NCBI GenBank assembly: GCA_030527825.1
Contig: JAUNAC010000001.1
Location: 1,141,464-1,205,463, forward strand
DNA from: Lautropia sp.
GTDB taxonomy: Bacteria; Pseudomonadota; Gammaproteobacteria; Burkholderiales; Burkholderiaceae_E
Length of the DNA: 64,000 nucleotides
Reading direction: 5' to 3'
Shown: in pieces, positions 44,815-54,724 of the stretch
Layout of the letters: the number at the start of each line of letters is the position of its first letter
How positions within the stretch are numbered: the stretch's first letter is position 1
Notes under the pieces: generated by a model
Told to the model about the DNA's origin: nothing
What the model saw: the letters and a program-made list of their open reading frames with translations, nothing else
Database searches by the model: none
Program-made: the position numbers and the translations under genes

Positions 44815-47577
44815 TCAGAGCGCACCCAACTCTTTGGCAATCACTTCCCGGACATCGGGCGATTGTGCCTCCTGAGCAACCTGTTCCAGCACCGCCTGCA
44901 TTTGTTGCGCCAGGACCGGTACAAAGCGATGGTGGCGATCTAGCGTGCGGGCCATGCGTGCCGCCACCTGCGGATTACTGCGGTCAAGCCGGAGCACTTC
45001 ATCGCGCCATAGGGCATAGCCTTCACCATCGGTACGATGGAATTCGGCCAGATTGTCGGCAAAGAAGGTATGGAGCAGGGAACGTACCTTGTTGGGATTC
45101 TGGTTGTTCCAGGCCGGGTGATCCATCAGTCGGCGTACCCGGGCCAGGGTCGGCTCGTGCGTGCCGGGCATGAGGGCCTGAACAGCGAACCATTTATCCA
45201 TCACATGTGTTTCATGACGGTAGATCTGTTCGAAGTGATCCAGTGCCCACTGGGCATCATCGACGCTGGCATGAACCAGTGCTTTCAGGGCACCCAGGCG
45301 GTCGGTCAGATTGTTTGCGCCTTCGAACTGTTCACGAGCAAAGGTAGCGGCGTTGTCTGCATGGCTCAGTACCAGCAACAGAAGGGCGGTGTTGGCCAGA
45401 GCCCGCTCACCGATGACAGATACATCCAGTGAATAGTCAGCTTGCCAGTGACGGCGACTGACTACTTCGGTCAGCCAGGGGATGAGTGGACGGACAATTT
45501 CCTGCAGACCAGCCAGGCGCCGGCTGCGCAGCAGGGCCGGGTCCAGTGAAGACAGCTGTTCGGCCAGAAGGTTTTCGTCAGGCAGGGTCAGGATCTGCTG
45601 TCGCAGCCCATCATCCAGACGGGGATCGGGCAGGGTGGCTGCCAGCGCCGTGCTGAGTGCCTGCAGGGCTTCGCCGCCATCGCCTGTGCGAACGGCCTGC
45701 AACAATGCCCGTTCGGCCAGCTGCTGGCCGGCATCCCAGCGATTGAACAGATTGTCATCGTGACGCAGCAGACTGGCCAGATCGTCGTCCGTGTAAGGGT
45801 AGTCCACGATCACGGGCGCAGAGAAGTCACGCAGCAGCGACAGCATGGGGCCGCGTGGCTCGGTGCTTGTGACGCCTTCGAAGATGAAGTCCTGCCGTTC
45901 CGTCTTCAGCTCCAGCAGTCGTCCTTGCTGCATCTTTCCACTATCCCGGTCCAGCAGCGCGACTTCCACGGGAATATGCAGGGCACGATCTCCTGCCGGT
46001 ACAGGTTTGCCTGTAGCATCCGGAAGCAGCTGCGTCAGAGACAATACCAGTCTCTGCTGCTCAGCATCGTACTGGCTGCGTACCTGGAGCTGCGGTGTGC
46101 CCGGTGTACTGTACCAGCGCATGAATTGGCTCAGATCACGATCATTGGCGTCTGCCATTGCCGATACAAATGCCTCGCATGTCACGGCCTGACCATCGTG
46201 GCGGTCAAAATACAGATCCATACCGCGACGAAAGCCTGCGACACCCAGCAGCGTCTGCAGCATGCGAACCACCTCAGCTCCCTTTTCGTATACGGTAGCT
46301 GTATAGAAATTGTCGATGGCCTGATAGCTGTCAGGACGAATGGGATGACGCATTGGCCCCGCATCTTCAGCAAACTGTTTCTGCCGCAGCATGCGTACGT
46401 TGTCCATCCGCTTCAGTGCCCGCACGCTGCTTGCTGCCTGGGCGGGTACTCCGGACGACATCAGGTCGGCTGTAAATTCCTGGTCCCGGAATACAGTCAG
46501 CCCTTCTTTCAGCGTCAGCTGAAACCAGTCGCGGCAAGTAATGCGATTGCCAGTCCAATTGTGGAAATATTCATGACCGATGATCGACTCGATCCATTCG
46601 AAATCCATATCGGTCGCCACGAAGGGGTCTGCGAATACAAATTTGGCATTGAATATGTTTAGCCCCTTGTTTTCCATGGCGCCCATATTGAAGTCCGGAG
46701 CGGCCACGATCATGAACCGGTCAAGATCAAGCTCCAGACCAAAACGGCGTTCATCCCAGGCAATGGCCTTCTCCAGACTTTTCAGTGCGAAATCAGTGCG
46801 TTGTATATGTTCAGGCTCGGTCCATACCTGCAGCAGTACCTCACGCCCGGAGGCCAGGCGATAACGGGTTTCATTGACAGCTAGATTGCCGGCCACTAAT
46901 GCGAACAGATAGGATGGTTTGGGAAACGGATCTTCCCAAACGGCTTCGTGCCAGTCACCGTCTACCGCTGCGGGAAGGGGCAATACCGATAGTGCGGCCC
47001 GCGCGGCTGCGGCTGCAGGCGCGTCGTCGTCTAGCAGATTGCCATTGGAGAGCAGAACGGGATACTGTGTGCGTTGCGCCGCCAGGATGACACGGAAGGT
47101 GGTCATGACATCGGGGCGGTCCTGAAACCAGGTGATGCGCCGGAAACCCTGGGCCTCGCACTGTGTCAGCAGGGTGCTTCCTGTGGCGTACAGGCCGGAT
47201 AGCTCAAGGTTCAGTGAAGGATGAATACGTACCTGCGTGTGCAGTGTGAACTCATCAGGCAGCTCGCGCAGTACAAGTTGCCCCTGTTCGAACGCCAGTG
47301 TTTCAACGGAAAGATGCCGGTCATCCACGGCAACGGCAAGGGTGTCGAGAGATTCACCATCCAGTTTCAGCGGTGCATGATTACCTGAGCCGGGGCGTCG
47401 TCGATAGCGGCACGCGGTCGTCACAATGGTGTCCTGAGCATCCAGTGTGAAGTGCAGCACGACACTGTCGGCTATCCAGTCAGGCTCGTGATAGTCGCTG
47501 CGCCGCACAAGAGAGGGAAGAGATGGAGAGGATGCGGCCGGCTGAGAAGAAGTAGAAGGTGTCATGGCGATTAGCAA
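44815..47577 (-). CDS. pepN: Aminopeptidase N
   Basis: A 920-residue M1 zinc aminopeptidase, about 50 residues longer than E. coli PepN. The exopeptidase motif GAMENKG is near residue 280, and the zinc site HEYFHNWTGNR with the third ligand Glu in KEGLTVFRDQEF lies near 315-345. The C-terminal helical domain (DUF3458-type) is complete. The N-terminal 20 residues are serine-rich; ATG 47577 and ATG 47565 are both possible. It cleaves N-terminal residues from peptides in the cytoplasm. Confidence 0.95.
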   Translation of the reverse strand: MLIAMTPSTSSQPAASSPSLPSLVRRSDYHEPDWIADSVVLHFTLDAQDTIVTTACRYRRRPGSGNHAPLKLDGESLDTLAVAVDDRHLSVETLAFEQGQLVLRELPDEFTLHTQVRIHPSLNLELSGLYATGSTLLTQCEAQGFRRITWFQDRPDVMTTFRVILAAQRTQYPVLLSNGNLLDDDAPAAAAARAALSVLPLPAAVDGDWHEAVWEDPFPKPSYLFALVAGNLAVNETRYRLASGREVLLQVWTEPEHIQRTDFALKSLEKAIAWDERRFGLELDLDRFMIVAAPDFNMGAMENKGLNIFNAKFVFADPFVATDMDFEWIESIIGHEYFHNWTGNRITCRDWFQLTLKEGLTVFRDQEFTADLMSSGVPAQAASSVRALKRMDNVRMLRQKQFAEDAGPMRHPIRPDSYQAIDNFYTATVYEKGAEVVRMLQTLLGVAGFRRGMDLYFDRHDGQAVTCEAFVSAMADANDRDLSQFMRWYSTPGTPQLQVRSQYDAEQQRLVLSLTQLLPDATGKPVPAGDRALHIPVEVALLDRDSGKMQQGRLLELKTERQDFIFEGVTSTEPRGPMLSLLRDFSAPVIVDYPYTDDDLASLLRHDDNLFNRWDAGQQLAERALLQAVRTGDGGEALQALSTALAATLPDPRLDDGLRQQILTLPDENLLAEQLSSLDPALLRSRRLAGLQEIVRPLIPWLTEVVSRRHWQADYSLDVSVIGERALANTALLLLVLSHADNAATFAREQFEGANNLTDRLGALKALVHASVDDAQWALDHFEQIYRHETHVMDKWFAVQALMPGTHEPTLARVRRLMDHPAWNNQNPNKVRSLLHTFFADNLAEFHRTDGEGYALWRDEVLRLDRSNPQVAARMARTLDRHHRFVPVLAQQMQAVLEQVAQEAQSPDVREVIAKELGAL

Positions 47578-47980
47578 AAAAATGTCCGGGCAGGTGCCGT
47601 TGACAAAGGGTCTCTGATGTTGGTTTTTTGCACTGTATCATCAGTGCAACCTTGCGAAGCACCGACGAAATATGAGATCATTTCTAGATTGAATCAATAA
47701 CTATATGATTAATCGAAGAATTTGACTGGGTTTTGCGGTCGGTTTTTCAATGCTTTCTCGGCGGATCCGTCTCCTCCGAACATCGGGCGGCGGGCAGACT
47801 CATTACGGACGTCCGGTGTCATGCGGATCCAGCCGACCCTTTTTCTGGGTCAGGCCGCCCCAGGCACCTGCACCGCCCCCGTATTATGCCGTGTTGTGGG
47901 GGGCGTGCCAGGCGATGGGCCGACTTTTTCTTTTCTGATGGGCTGCACCGGGCGGCCGGGCGACAGGGAGCGCGAGACGG
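47578..47980. other. Gap of about 400 bp between pepN and the protease array
   Basis: A short AT-rich stretch (about 47650-47725) probably contains the pepN promoter. The rest is GC-rich with three overlapping frames of 60-90 codons on the plus strand, none with a ribosome site or a recognisable product. I see no RNA gene or terminator for the protease gene that ends at 47981. Confidence 0.4.
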
Positions 47981-50155
47981 TCAGCGTCCGTAAAAAGTAA
48001 TTTGCCAGTTCTTCAGGCGGCCTGTCTTTCCTCTGATACGATCGGCTGCCACCAGTTGCCAGGTTCGGTTCCCGCTGTTGGCGATCGGTTCATCAAGATG
48101 TCGGCGCACACCAAAGGTGAAATCCGTCAGGCCGCCCTGGCAGTTGCTGAGTGATACCTGCGGAGCTGCCGGCGATGTCCCGTGTGTGCTTGTATCTGAC
48201 GTTTCGTCGTCATCTTTGATGTTTATGCAGGTGTGCGGCACCATCAGAGTACTGACGGTATGACTTGGGCTTACTAGCGCGATCTGCAAGTCTCCGGTGC
48301 TGGGATGTTCTGCCTTGCCGCTGTCGTCGGTTGCGGTAACTGTTACATCAATATGTTCGATATGCTGAATTTTGCAGTTGTCGGGAACCCGTATCGACGA
48401 GCGCAGCCCCTTCTCGGGTGCGACGTTGTAATCTAGCTTTTTGTTCAGGACAGAAATGGTTTTGACAAAAATTTGCAGTTCCGGATTCGTCACTATGTTT
48501 GTGTCGGGAGTCGCAGTTGTCCATTGATCAGTCACGGTCATCACTTCGGGAATTTCCTGATCTGACTGGCTGGATGCCTGGAAGGGGCCGCATTTCTTCA
48601 GAGATTCGCTGCCGCCGACACTATGCCATCGTTTGCTCAGTTGCACCGCAGATGCTGCATTGACCACGCCGAATCCGTATTGGTGGCTGTAATGCAGACG
48701 GTCGTATTGATTGCCATAACCCAGTGGACTGACGGAGTCACTCCAGCCTCCTTCTTCCGTATCGACCTGACGGGCGCTGCGCGCCAGGATCAGGGGGATG
48801 TCACGCCAGGTCAGTTCAGGCCGGGCTTGCAGCATGAGGGCGATAACCCCGGATACCATGGGGGCGGCTGCGGAGGTGCCATTGAATGAATCTATGTAGT
48901 CACCCTGTGGCGCAGTTGTCACGATGGCGGGCTGGCTTTTGTCCAAAACATCAGCGGATGGTGCGCAGACGGTGAGGTTGGAGCCACGTTCACTATAGGG
49001 CGCGCGGGTTCCTTTTGCATTGCTGGCGCAGACATTGATCACGCCTAGTGCGCTGACGCTGCCATCCAGCGATGAGTAGTCGTTGCCGATTGCGCCGTTG
49101 CCAGCAGCGAAGACATAAATGGCGCCTCGCCCCTGACGACCGGTTTTAAGGCCGTGTTGCAATGTTTCATTGAAAGCCTGCCAGTTTGGAAGCGGAGGGG
49201 TGAGATGGCCTTCATCCGGTGCGCCCCAGCTGTTGTTGTAGATATGATTTTTATCGAGATCCCGTACCAGGGCATCCAGCGTGTCACCGGTAATATCAGA
49301 GGCCAGAATGTTCATGCCAACCAGTTGGGCTCTAGGAGAAACGCCAGAAATTCCGATGCCGTTACCATCCCGGGCCGCGATGATACCGGCTACCGCTGTG
49401 CCGTGATGCTCGTTTTTGTCGCAGGGCAGCGGAAAATTCAGTAGCCCTACTGGTGTGCCCCCATGAAGCACTGAAGATGGTTTGCCGTACTTGTCGATGG
49501 CCCTATAGTTGTAGCTGCCTGGGACAACGTTGGACCAGAGGTCTGGGTGGGTGAGTTCCATGGCATCATCAAGTACAGCAATGCGAATACCTTCTCCTTT
49601 CATCCCTGCATTCCATACTGGCTCGACCCGAAGATCTTCGCCTGCAATCAGGCCGGAGAAGCCGGTAATGGAGCCCGTATTTTTCAGATACCACTGCTCT
49701 GCAAACCGGGGATCCATGCCACTTTGAGTGGCGGCATGGAGATCAGGGCGTTGGTACTTGAGTGGGCACAGCGGGCTGCCTAGCTCTAACGGGAGTTGCT
49801 CGATATCGTGCGCCCAGGATGCATCGTCTCGGGAAAGATCTGGCGGCGTGTCCTGGGAACTGTGTGTCATTGGCGGAGGCGTCTGGATTGACGTCGCGGC
49901 ATCGTTTCCGTTCTCACTTCCGTCGATAGCGCCGTTATTCGTATGCTGAAGCGGATTGGCTTCGGGCGCGGCTACCGGAGGCCGAACAGGTGTTTCGGGA
50001 ACACGACTCGGTGCGTCTGCCATCCGCGCGGCACCGGCGTCTGGCGGGGCGGTGGTGGAACCTTCAGCTGCGTCGTGGTTCATACCACTGCCACATGCGG
50101 ACAATGCGAGCGTGCAGATGGCAAGATGCATCGCCTGGATCAGCATTTTGTTCAT
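47981..50155 (-). CDS. Kexin-like S8 serine protease with P domain, lipoprotein (array member 1)
   Basis: The 724-residue protein begins with a lipoprotein signal (LSAC, Cys21), then a proline, serine and acidic-rich spacer of about 110 residues, and a catalytic domain starting at DPRFAEQWYLKNTG (148). The triad is complete: Asp196 in AVLDDAME (the DD pair is typical of kexin/furin-type S8B proteases), His251 in HHGTAVAG and Ser428 in FNGTSAAAPMVSG; the oxyanion Asn is in IYNNSWG. A P/homoB domain fills the C-terminus, which ends in WQITFYGR. There is no N-terminal prodomain. It should be anchored to a membrane facing the periplasm or outside. It follows paralogue 2 by 42 bp and is the last gene of the array. 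Confidence 0.92.
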   Translation of the reverse strand: MNKMLIQAMHLAICTLALSACGSGMNHDAAEGSTTAPPDAGAARMADAPSRVPETPVRPPVAAPEANPLQHTNNGAIDGSENGNDAATSIQTPPPMTHSSQDTPPDLSRDDASWAHDIEQLPLELGSPLCPLKYQRPDLHAATQSGMDPRFAEQWYLKNTGSITGFSGLIAGEDLRVEPVWNAGMKGEGIRIAVLDDAMELTHPDLWSNVVPGSYNYRAIDKYGKPSSVLHGGTPVGLLNFPLPCDKNEHHGTAVAGIIAARDGNGIGISGVSPRAQLVGMNILASDITGDTLDALVRDLDKNHIYNNSWGAPDEGHLTPPLPNWQAFNETLQHGLKTGRQGRGAIYVFAAGNGAIGNDYSSLDGSVSALGVINVCASNAKGTRAPYSERGSNLTVCAPSADVLDKSQPAIVTTAPQGDYIDSFNGTSAAAPMVSGVIALMLQARPELTWRDIPLILARSARQVDTEEGGWSDSVSPLGYGNQYDRLHYSHQYGFGVVNAASAVQLSKRWHSVGGSESLKKCGPFQASSQSDQEIPEVMTVTDQWTTATPDTNIVTNPELQIFVKTISVLNKKLDYNVAPEKGLRSSIRVPDNCKIQHIEHIDVTVTATDDSGKAEHPSTGDLQIALVSPSHTVSTLMVPHTCINIKDDDETSDTSTHGTSPAAPQVSLSNCQGGLTDFTFGVRRHLDEPIANSGNRTWQLVAADRIRGKTGRLKNWQITFYGR

Positions 50156-50197
50156 GATGGTATTTATCCGAGAACTGATTTGCCCGACCGCCGGGCA

Positions 50198-52147
50198 TTA
50201 GCGGCCATAAAAAGTGACCTGCCAGTGCTTCAATTTGCCGGTGTGGCCCGCGACCCGATCGACGGCAGAGAGCGTCCAGTTACCGTTGCCCTTCTTGATG
50301 ACAGGCTCTTCCAGATGCCGGCGCACGCCGAAGGTGTAGTTGTTCAGCCCCGAACAGGGCGCCAGCGCGTCAGTGCTGGGGTTCAGGGAAGACGTTCTCT
50401 TGCAGGGATGAGGGATAGTCAGGGTGCTGACTGATCCAGACGGACTGGTCAGCGTGATGTGGAGGTCTCCCGCGCCAGGGTGTTCCTGCGTGCCGCTGCT
50501 ATCCGTTGCGGTCAGCGTTACATCAATGTGCTCGATGTGCTGGATGGGACAGTTTCGGGCATCAATGGTGGATGTGAGAGCCTGGGGGGCAGGCGCGTTG
50601 TAATCAATCTGTTCTTGAGCCTTAACCAAGGCTGCAGTGATGGCTGTGGCGGAGTCGCCTGGCCGGATGGGTAATACGAGTGCTTCGGGGATGCTGTTGT
50701 CCACCTTCACCCTGATGGGGCCACATCGTTTTTGGGTGTTGCTGTTGCCTATGCTTGTCCAGTTTCTGGCCAGTTTGATTGCTGCTTCAGCGTTGACGAC
50801 GCCGAATCCGTATTCATGGCTGTAATGCAGTGTGTCGTACGCCGATGTCGTTTTGTCCCTGGCGTCGATGCGGCTTTCATAGCTGCGCCAGCCGGGTGAT
50901 GTGGGGTCGACCTGGCGTGCGGTGCGGGCGAGAATCAGTGGTACGTCACGCCAGGTCAGGGAAGGGTTCGCCTGCAGCATGAGCGCGATGACGCCCGATA
51001 CCATGGGTGTGGCCGCGGACGTGCCGTTGAAATCGTCCGTATAGTGGTCCTGCAGGTAGGTCGTGGTTACGTTGGGTAGTTTCAGCGCAGAGGAGAGTCC
51101 CAGGTCCTGGCTGAGATCCGCCGAAGGCGCACAGACGGTCAGATTGGGGCCCCGTTCGCTGTAGGGCGCGCGTTTCCCGGCTGCGTTGGTCGCACAGATC
51201 GTGATGATCCCCCGAGAGCTGACATTGCCATCCAGCGGTGAATAGTCACCGCTGGCCGCTCCGTTGCCGGCGGCAAAGGTATAGATGGAACCCTGCCCGT
51301 GTCGACCTTTTCTCAGACCATTGTCGAGGGTCTGCAGATAGGCGGCTTCGTTGTCCGGTGCGTAGAAATGTCCCCAGTCGTTGGCGCCCCAGCTGTTGTT
51401 GTAGATGTCGTTACGTTCTGCGTCCCGTGTCAGCGCATCCAGGACATCCCCGGTTTCGTGGTTGGCCAGTGCATTGAGTCCAACCAGACCGGCGCGAGGC
51501 GCAACACCGCTGATGCCTATTCCGTTGTTGTCCCGCGCGGCGATGATGCCGGCCACCTGGGTGCCATGGTCGTCCTGCGTATCACAGGGAACGGGATAGT
51601 GTTGATGGCCGGTGGTGGCATCCAGGGGCTGCAGGTAGTTCCAGCTGCCATCAGCCACCACATTGCTGTACAGGTCTTGATGGGTGGTCTCGATACTGTC
51701 GTCAATGATGGCAATGCGGATGCCTTCACCTTTAAATCCCGCCTCCCAGGCCCTCTGTACGTGAATGTCTTCTCCCGCCACCATGCCCAGAGTGTCTTTG
51801 TTGGAAAGGCGGCCGGTATTGTTCAGATACCACTGATGCGCCAGAAAGGGGTCTGTCCCGTTGCCCTGCATGGGGGGGCGGGCAGTGATGTAGTACGACA
51901 GCGGACAGAAAATGGAATTGATGCGCTGACTTGCTGTGGACGCGCCGTCATTCGGTGGCGTGTTGTGCGCTTGCTGCTGGAGAGGCCGGGTCTGCTGCAG
52001 CGGCGATTGCGGATCTGCTATGAAATTGCCGTCAGGGTGGGCCTCGCCGCCCCCTCCACAACCCGACAACCAGGAAAGCAGCAACAGTGCGGCCAGATGG
52101 GGACAGGCGATCGGGGGCTTGTGTTTCATATCGTTGCGGGCGTTCAT
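50198..52147 (-). CDS. Kexin-like S8 serine protease with P domain, lipoprotein (array member 2)
   Basis: A paralogue of the neighbouring proteases, about 649 residues from ATG 52147; 52165 and 52129 are equally possible since none has a clear ribosome site. A lipobox LSGC is followed by a glycine and glutamine-rich spacer of about 65 residues and the catalytic domain from DPFLAHQWYLNNTG. The triad is Asp149 (AIIDDSIE), His194 (DDHGTQVAG) and Ser377 (FNGTSAATPMVSG). The P domain ends in WQVTFYGR. No prodomain is present. A strong terminator lies just upstream at 52308-52348, so this gene probably has its own promoter in 52148-52307 and is cotranscribed with member 1. Confidence 0.92.
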   Translation of the reverse strand: MNARNDMKHKPPIACPHLAALLLLSWLSGCGGGGEAHPDGNFIADPQSPLQQTRPLQQQAHNTPPNDGASTASQRINSIFCPLSYYITARPPMQGNGTDPFLAHQWYLNNTGRLSNKDTLGMVAGEDIHVQRAWEAGFKGEGIRIAIIDDSIETTHQDLYSNVVADGSWNYLQPLDATTGHQHYPVPCDTQDDHGTQVAGIIAARDNNGIGISGVAPRAGLVGLNALANHETGDVLDALTRDAERNDIYNNSWGANDWGHFYAPDNEAAYLQTLDNGLRKGRHGQGSIYTFAAGNGAASGDYSPLDGNVSSRGIITICATNAAGKRAPYSERGPNLTVCAPSADLSQDLGLSSALKLPNVTTTYLQDHYTDDFNGTSAATPMVSGVIALMLQANPSLTWRDVPLILARTARQVDPTSPGWRSYESRIDARDKTTSAYDTLHYSHEYGFGVVNAEAAIKLARNWTSIGNSNTQKRCGPIRVKVDNSIPEALVLPIRPGDSATAITAALVKAQEQIDYNAPAPQALTSTIDARNCPIQHIEHIDVTLTATDSSGTQEHPGAGDLHITLTSPSGSVSTLTIPHPCKRTSSLNPSTDALAPCSGLNNYTFGVRRHLEEPVIKKGNGNWTLSAVDRVAGHTGKLKHWQVTFYGR

Positions 52148-52307
52148 TCGCTGTGCATGCAACACGAATGTTGTTTAGCGGATGAATCACTTTAGCAACG
52201 ATGTTGTGCCTTGGCATCGTTTTGGCTGTTGATAGTCGATGGCCGGTTGACAGGGCGGTTTCGCAGGTATTTGGCCTTCTCTTGTGAGAAGATGCCGAAC
52301 CATGAAA

Positions 52308-52348
52308 AAGGGCCGGGGCGACATACTCAGTATGTCGCCCCGGCCCTT
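52308..52348 (-). terminator. Strong intrinsic terminator after the stand-alone prodomain gene
   Basis: Nineteen perfectly paired bases on each side (52308-52326 and 52330-52348) surround the loop TCA. On the minus strand the stem is followed by five T residues (complement of AAAAA at 52305-52309). It lies 26 bp beyond the stop of the 178-residue protein gene, so it should separate that gene's transcript from protease member 2. Confidence 0.85.
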
Positions 52349-52373
52349 GTGGCGGTGCTGTGGTTTTGTGCCG

Positions 52374-52910
52374 TTATTTCAGCGCACGCTTGGTCCACCA
52401 GTTGGGACTGACATCAGTGAAGATGCCTTTGGCGTTTTGCTGGTTGGCCATATTGATGGTTTCGAGACCGGCCGGACTATTCACGATCCATACACGACCG
52501 GTAATCTGCCGCTCTGGTTTCAGGCCAGCGGATATCAGGAGTGCACGGCCGTCGGTTTCGGACATCTCTTCTTTGAGTGTCACGATCAGCCCTCCAGGCA
52601 GGCTATAACGCCGACCGGCGGCGTCTTTGAGGACAGGGGAGATGGCGCTGCCGGCATTGTCTTTGAGCGACAGTCGGTTGCCTTTCAGGCTGCGCAGCTG
52701 CTTGATCTCAGCGGTACTGGCCTTGCGTACCAGGGTCCGGCCACCAAACTGTACGACGTGATCCGTATCGATCTGGAAACTCTTGACAGTGTTGTCCGGG
52801 CCAATCAGCTGAACAACATCGCCGGCATCGGCGGCGTGGGCAATGGGTATGCCCAGCAACAGGGCAGACAGGCCAATGGCCAGGTTCTGGATCAGGGTGT
52901 GTTTACGCAT
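52374..52910 (-). CDS. Exported small protein resembling a free-standing subtilase prodomain
   Basis: A 178-residue protein with a Sec signal (residues 1-26, cleavage after AHA). Residues 30-100 form a polar, Lys and Asp-rich region. Residues 107-175 follow the beta-alpha-beta-beta-alpha-beta order of S8 (I9-type) prodomains: strand LIVTLKEE, helix SETDGRALLISAGL, strand RQITGRVWIVNS, helix GLETINMANQQ, strand IFTDVSPNWW, the last resembling the DVEPN-type end of prodomains. The adjacent proteases lack such a domain. It starts 65 bp after protease member 3 and ends at a terminator. I infer a chaperone or inhibitor that acts in trans, as ORF2 does for the Aeromonas ASP protease. Homology is judged by pattern only. 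Confidence 0.75.
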   Translation of the reverse strand: MRKHTLIQNLAIGLSALLLGIPIAHAADAGDVVQLIGPDNTVKSFQIDTDHVVQFGGRTLVRKASTAEIKQLRSLKGNRLSLKDNAGSAISPVLKDAAGRRYSLPGGLIVTLKEEMSETDGRALLISAGLKPERQITGRVWIVNSPAGLETINMANQQNAKGIFTDVSPNWWTKRALK

Positions 52911-52975
52911 GGTGATTTATATCGGGACAGAATGTTCAGCGGTAAGGCCGCAATTGTCGATGTTTTTTCCGGAGA

Positions 52976-54724
52976 TCAACGTCCGTAAAAGGTGATTGAC
53001 CAGTTTTTCAGCCGGCCGGTATTGCCGGTGCGACGATCGGCAGCCGAAAGGGTCCAGTCGCTGCTGGTGCTGGTCGTGGCGGGTTCGTCGAGGTGACGGT
53101 TGACCCCGAAGCTGAAGTTGACCAGACCCATGCAGGGGATCTGCTGTTGCGCGGTACCCTCATCGGAATAGCAGGGGTGGGGGGTGGTGAGCGTACTACT
53201 CTGGCCGGACGGGCTGGTCAGCGTGATTTGCAGGTCTCCGGCGCTCGGGTGAGGCTGGTTACCGGTGCTGTCAGTGGCAGTGACGGTGACGTCGATGTGT
53301 TCGATATGCTGGATGTTGCAGCCGGATAGACGGACTTTCGAGCTCAAACCACCGACGGCCGGCTGGTTCAAAGCGCTGGCGTGGGTAAAGGGATTCAGCA
53401 GTTCGGTATCGGAAACGGGGGTGGTTTCGGGGATGGGTTGCCCAACATTGACGGCGTAGGGGCCACATTGTTTGAGTGTGCTGCTGCCGCCGACACTCTC
53501 CCAGCCGCGGGCAAGCTGGACGGCCGCAGTGGCATTGGCGACGCCGAAGCCATATTCATGGTTGTAGTGATATCCGCCGTATCGGGTCCAGCCGGCATTG
53601 CCCGGGTCAACCTGACGGGCACTTTTGGCCAGGATCAGTGGTACATCGCGCCAGGTCAGGTTGGGGTTGGCCTGCAGCATCAGTGCGATCACACCTGACA
53701 CCATGGGGGTCGCCGCCGATGTGCCATTGAAGTCTTCGCGATATTCGTTCTGCAGACCCGTGGTCATGACGTCAGGCAGAGCGGAGCGGCCTGCACCCAG
53801 GTCACTGGAGGGGGCGCAGACGATCAGGTTGGGGCCGGGTTCGCTGTAGGGGGCTCGCAGGCCACTGGCGTTCGTGGCACAGACCGGAATGGCGCCTAGC
53901 ACACTGACGTTGCCATCAAGGGCGGAATAATCTCCCAGATGCCCGCCATTGCCGGCTGCGAAGGTGTAGATGACGCCGCGGCCGTTGCGACCATTTCTGA
54001 TGCCCTCCAGGATGGTGTTGATGTGTGCGGTGCCGGATGTCGGTGCGTTAAAATGGCCGTTGTCCGATGCGCCCCAGCTGTTGTTGTAGATATCGTTTTT
54101 GTTCTTGTCGCGAACCATGGCATCAAGAACATCGCGGTCTTCATCGCTGAGCAGGGCGTTATAGCCGACGAGGCTGGCACGAGGGGCCACCCCATGGCCG
54201 CCTATGCCGTTGTTGTCGCGGGCGGCAATCACGCCACCTACGGCAGTACCGTGATCGAAATCCTTAGTGCAGGGAAGGGGCCAGGGGCTCCCTCGCTTCC
54301 AGGTGTCGTCGCTGACGTAGTTGTAACTGGCCCCTTCAACGATGTTGGGTGCCAGATCGGCATGTGTCACTTCCAGGCCATCATCGAGCAAGGCTACGCG
54401 TACTCCCTGGCCCTTGTAGCCCGCAGTCCAGGCATTTTCGATCTGCAGGTCTTCGCCCGATACCAGGCCGCTGTAGCCGCTCAGAATGCCAGTGTTCTTC
54501 AGATACCACTGGCGGCTGTAATACGGATCGGTTCCGATGCGCGGCGCTGGTTGGGATTGGGCGTAATATTTCAGGGAACAGCTTGGCCCATTGAGTAGCG
54601 TACCTAGGTAGGGGGTGGTACTGGATGCTCCGCCGTCGTCGCCCGATCCCCCGCAGGACGCCAGCAGGGCAAGGGTCAGTATTGAAATGGTGCGACGGGC
54701 CTGTTTGATGGGCAGAGGTGTCAT
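52976..54724 (-). CDS. Kexin-like S8 serine protease with P domain, lipoprotein (array member 3)
   Basis: The shortest paralogue, 582 residues from ATG 54724. Lipobox LASC (Cys24) is followed by a spacer of only about 40 residues, then the catalytic domain from DPYYSRQWYLKNTG. The triad is Asp114 (ALLDDGLE), His158 (DFDHGTAVGG) and Ser336 (FNGTSAATPMVSG); LTWRDVPLILAKSARQVD after it is very furin-like. The P domain ends in WSITFYGR. ATG 54805 has a better ribosome site (TGGGAG) but would add a 27-residue polar extension before the signal; the start is therefore open. The prodomain-like gene follows after 65 bp, probably on the same transcript. Confidence 0.92.
   Translation of the reverse strand: MTPLPIKQARRTISILTLALLASCGGSGDDGGASSTTPYLGTLLNGPSCSLKYYAQSQPAPRIGTDPYYSRQWYLKNTGILSGYSGLVSGEDLQIENAWTAGYKGQGVRVALLDDGLEVTHADLAPNIVEGASYNYVSDDTWKRGSPWPLPCTKDFDHGTAVGGVIAARDNNGIGGHGVAPRASLVGYNALLSDEDRDVLDAMVRDKNKNDIYNNSWGASDNGHFNAPTSGTAHINTILEGIRNGRNGRGVIYTFAAGNGGHLGDYSALDGNVSVLGAIPVCATNASGLRAPYSEPGPNLIVCAPSSDLGAGRSALPDVMTTGLQNEYREDFNGTSAATPMVSGVIALMLQANPNLTWRDVPLILAKSARQVDPGNAGWTRYGGYHYNHEYGFGVANATAAVQLARGWESVGGSSTLKQCGPYAVNVGQPIPETTPVSDTELLNPFTHASALNQPAVGGLSSKVRLSGCNIQHIEHIDVTVTATDSTGNQPHPSAGDLQITLTSPSGQSSTLTTPHPCYSDEGTAQQQIPCMGLVNFSFGVNRHLDEPATTSTSSDWTLSAADRRTGNTGRLKNWSITFYGR

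Noticed and set aside
47722..48000. Short plus-strand frames between pepN and the protease array
   Set aside because: Three overlapping frames of similar length, no ribosome site, no family resemblance; typical GC-rich noise.
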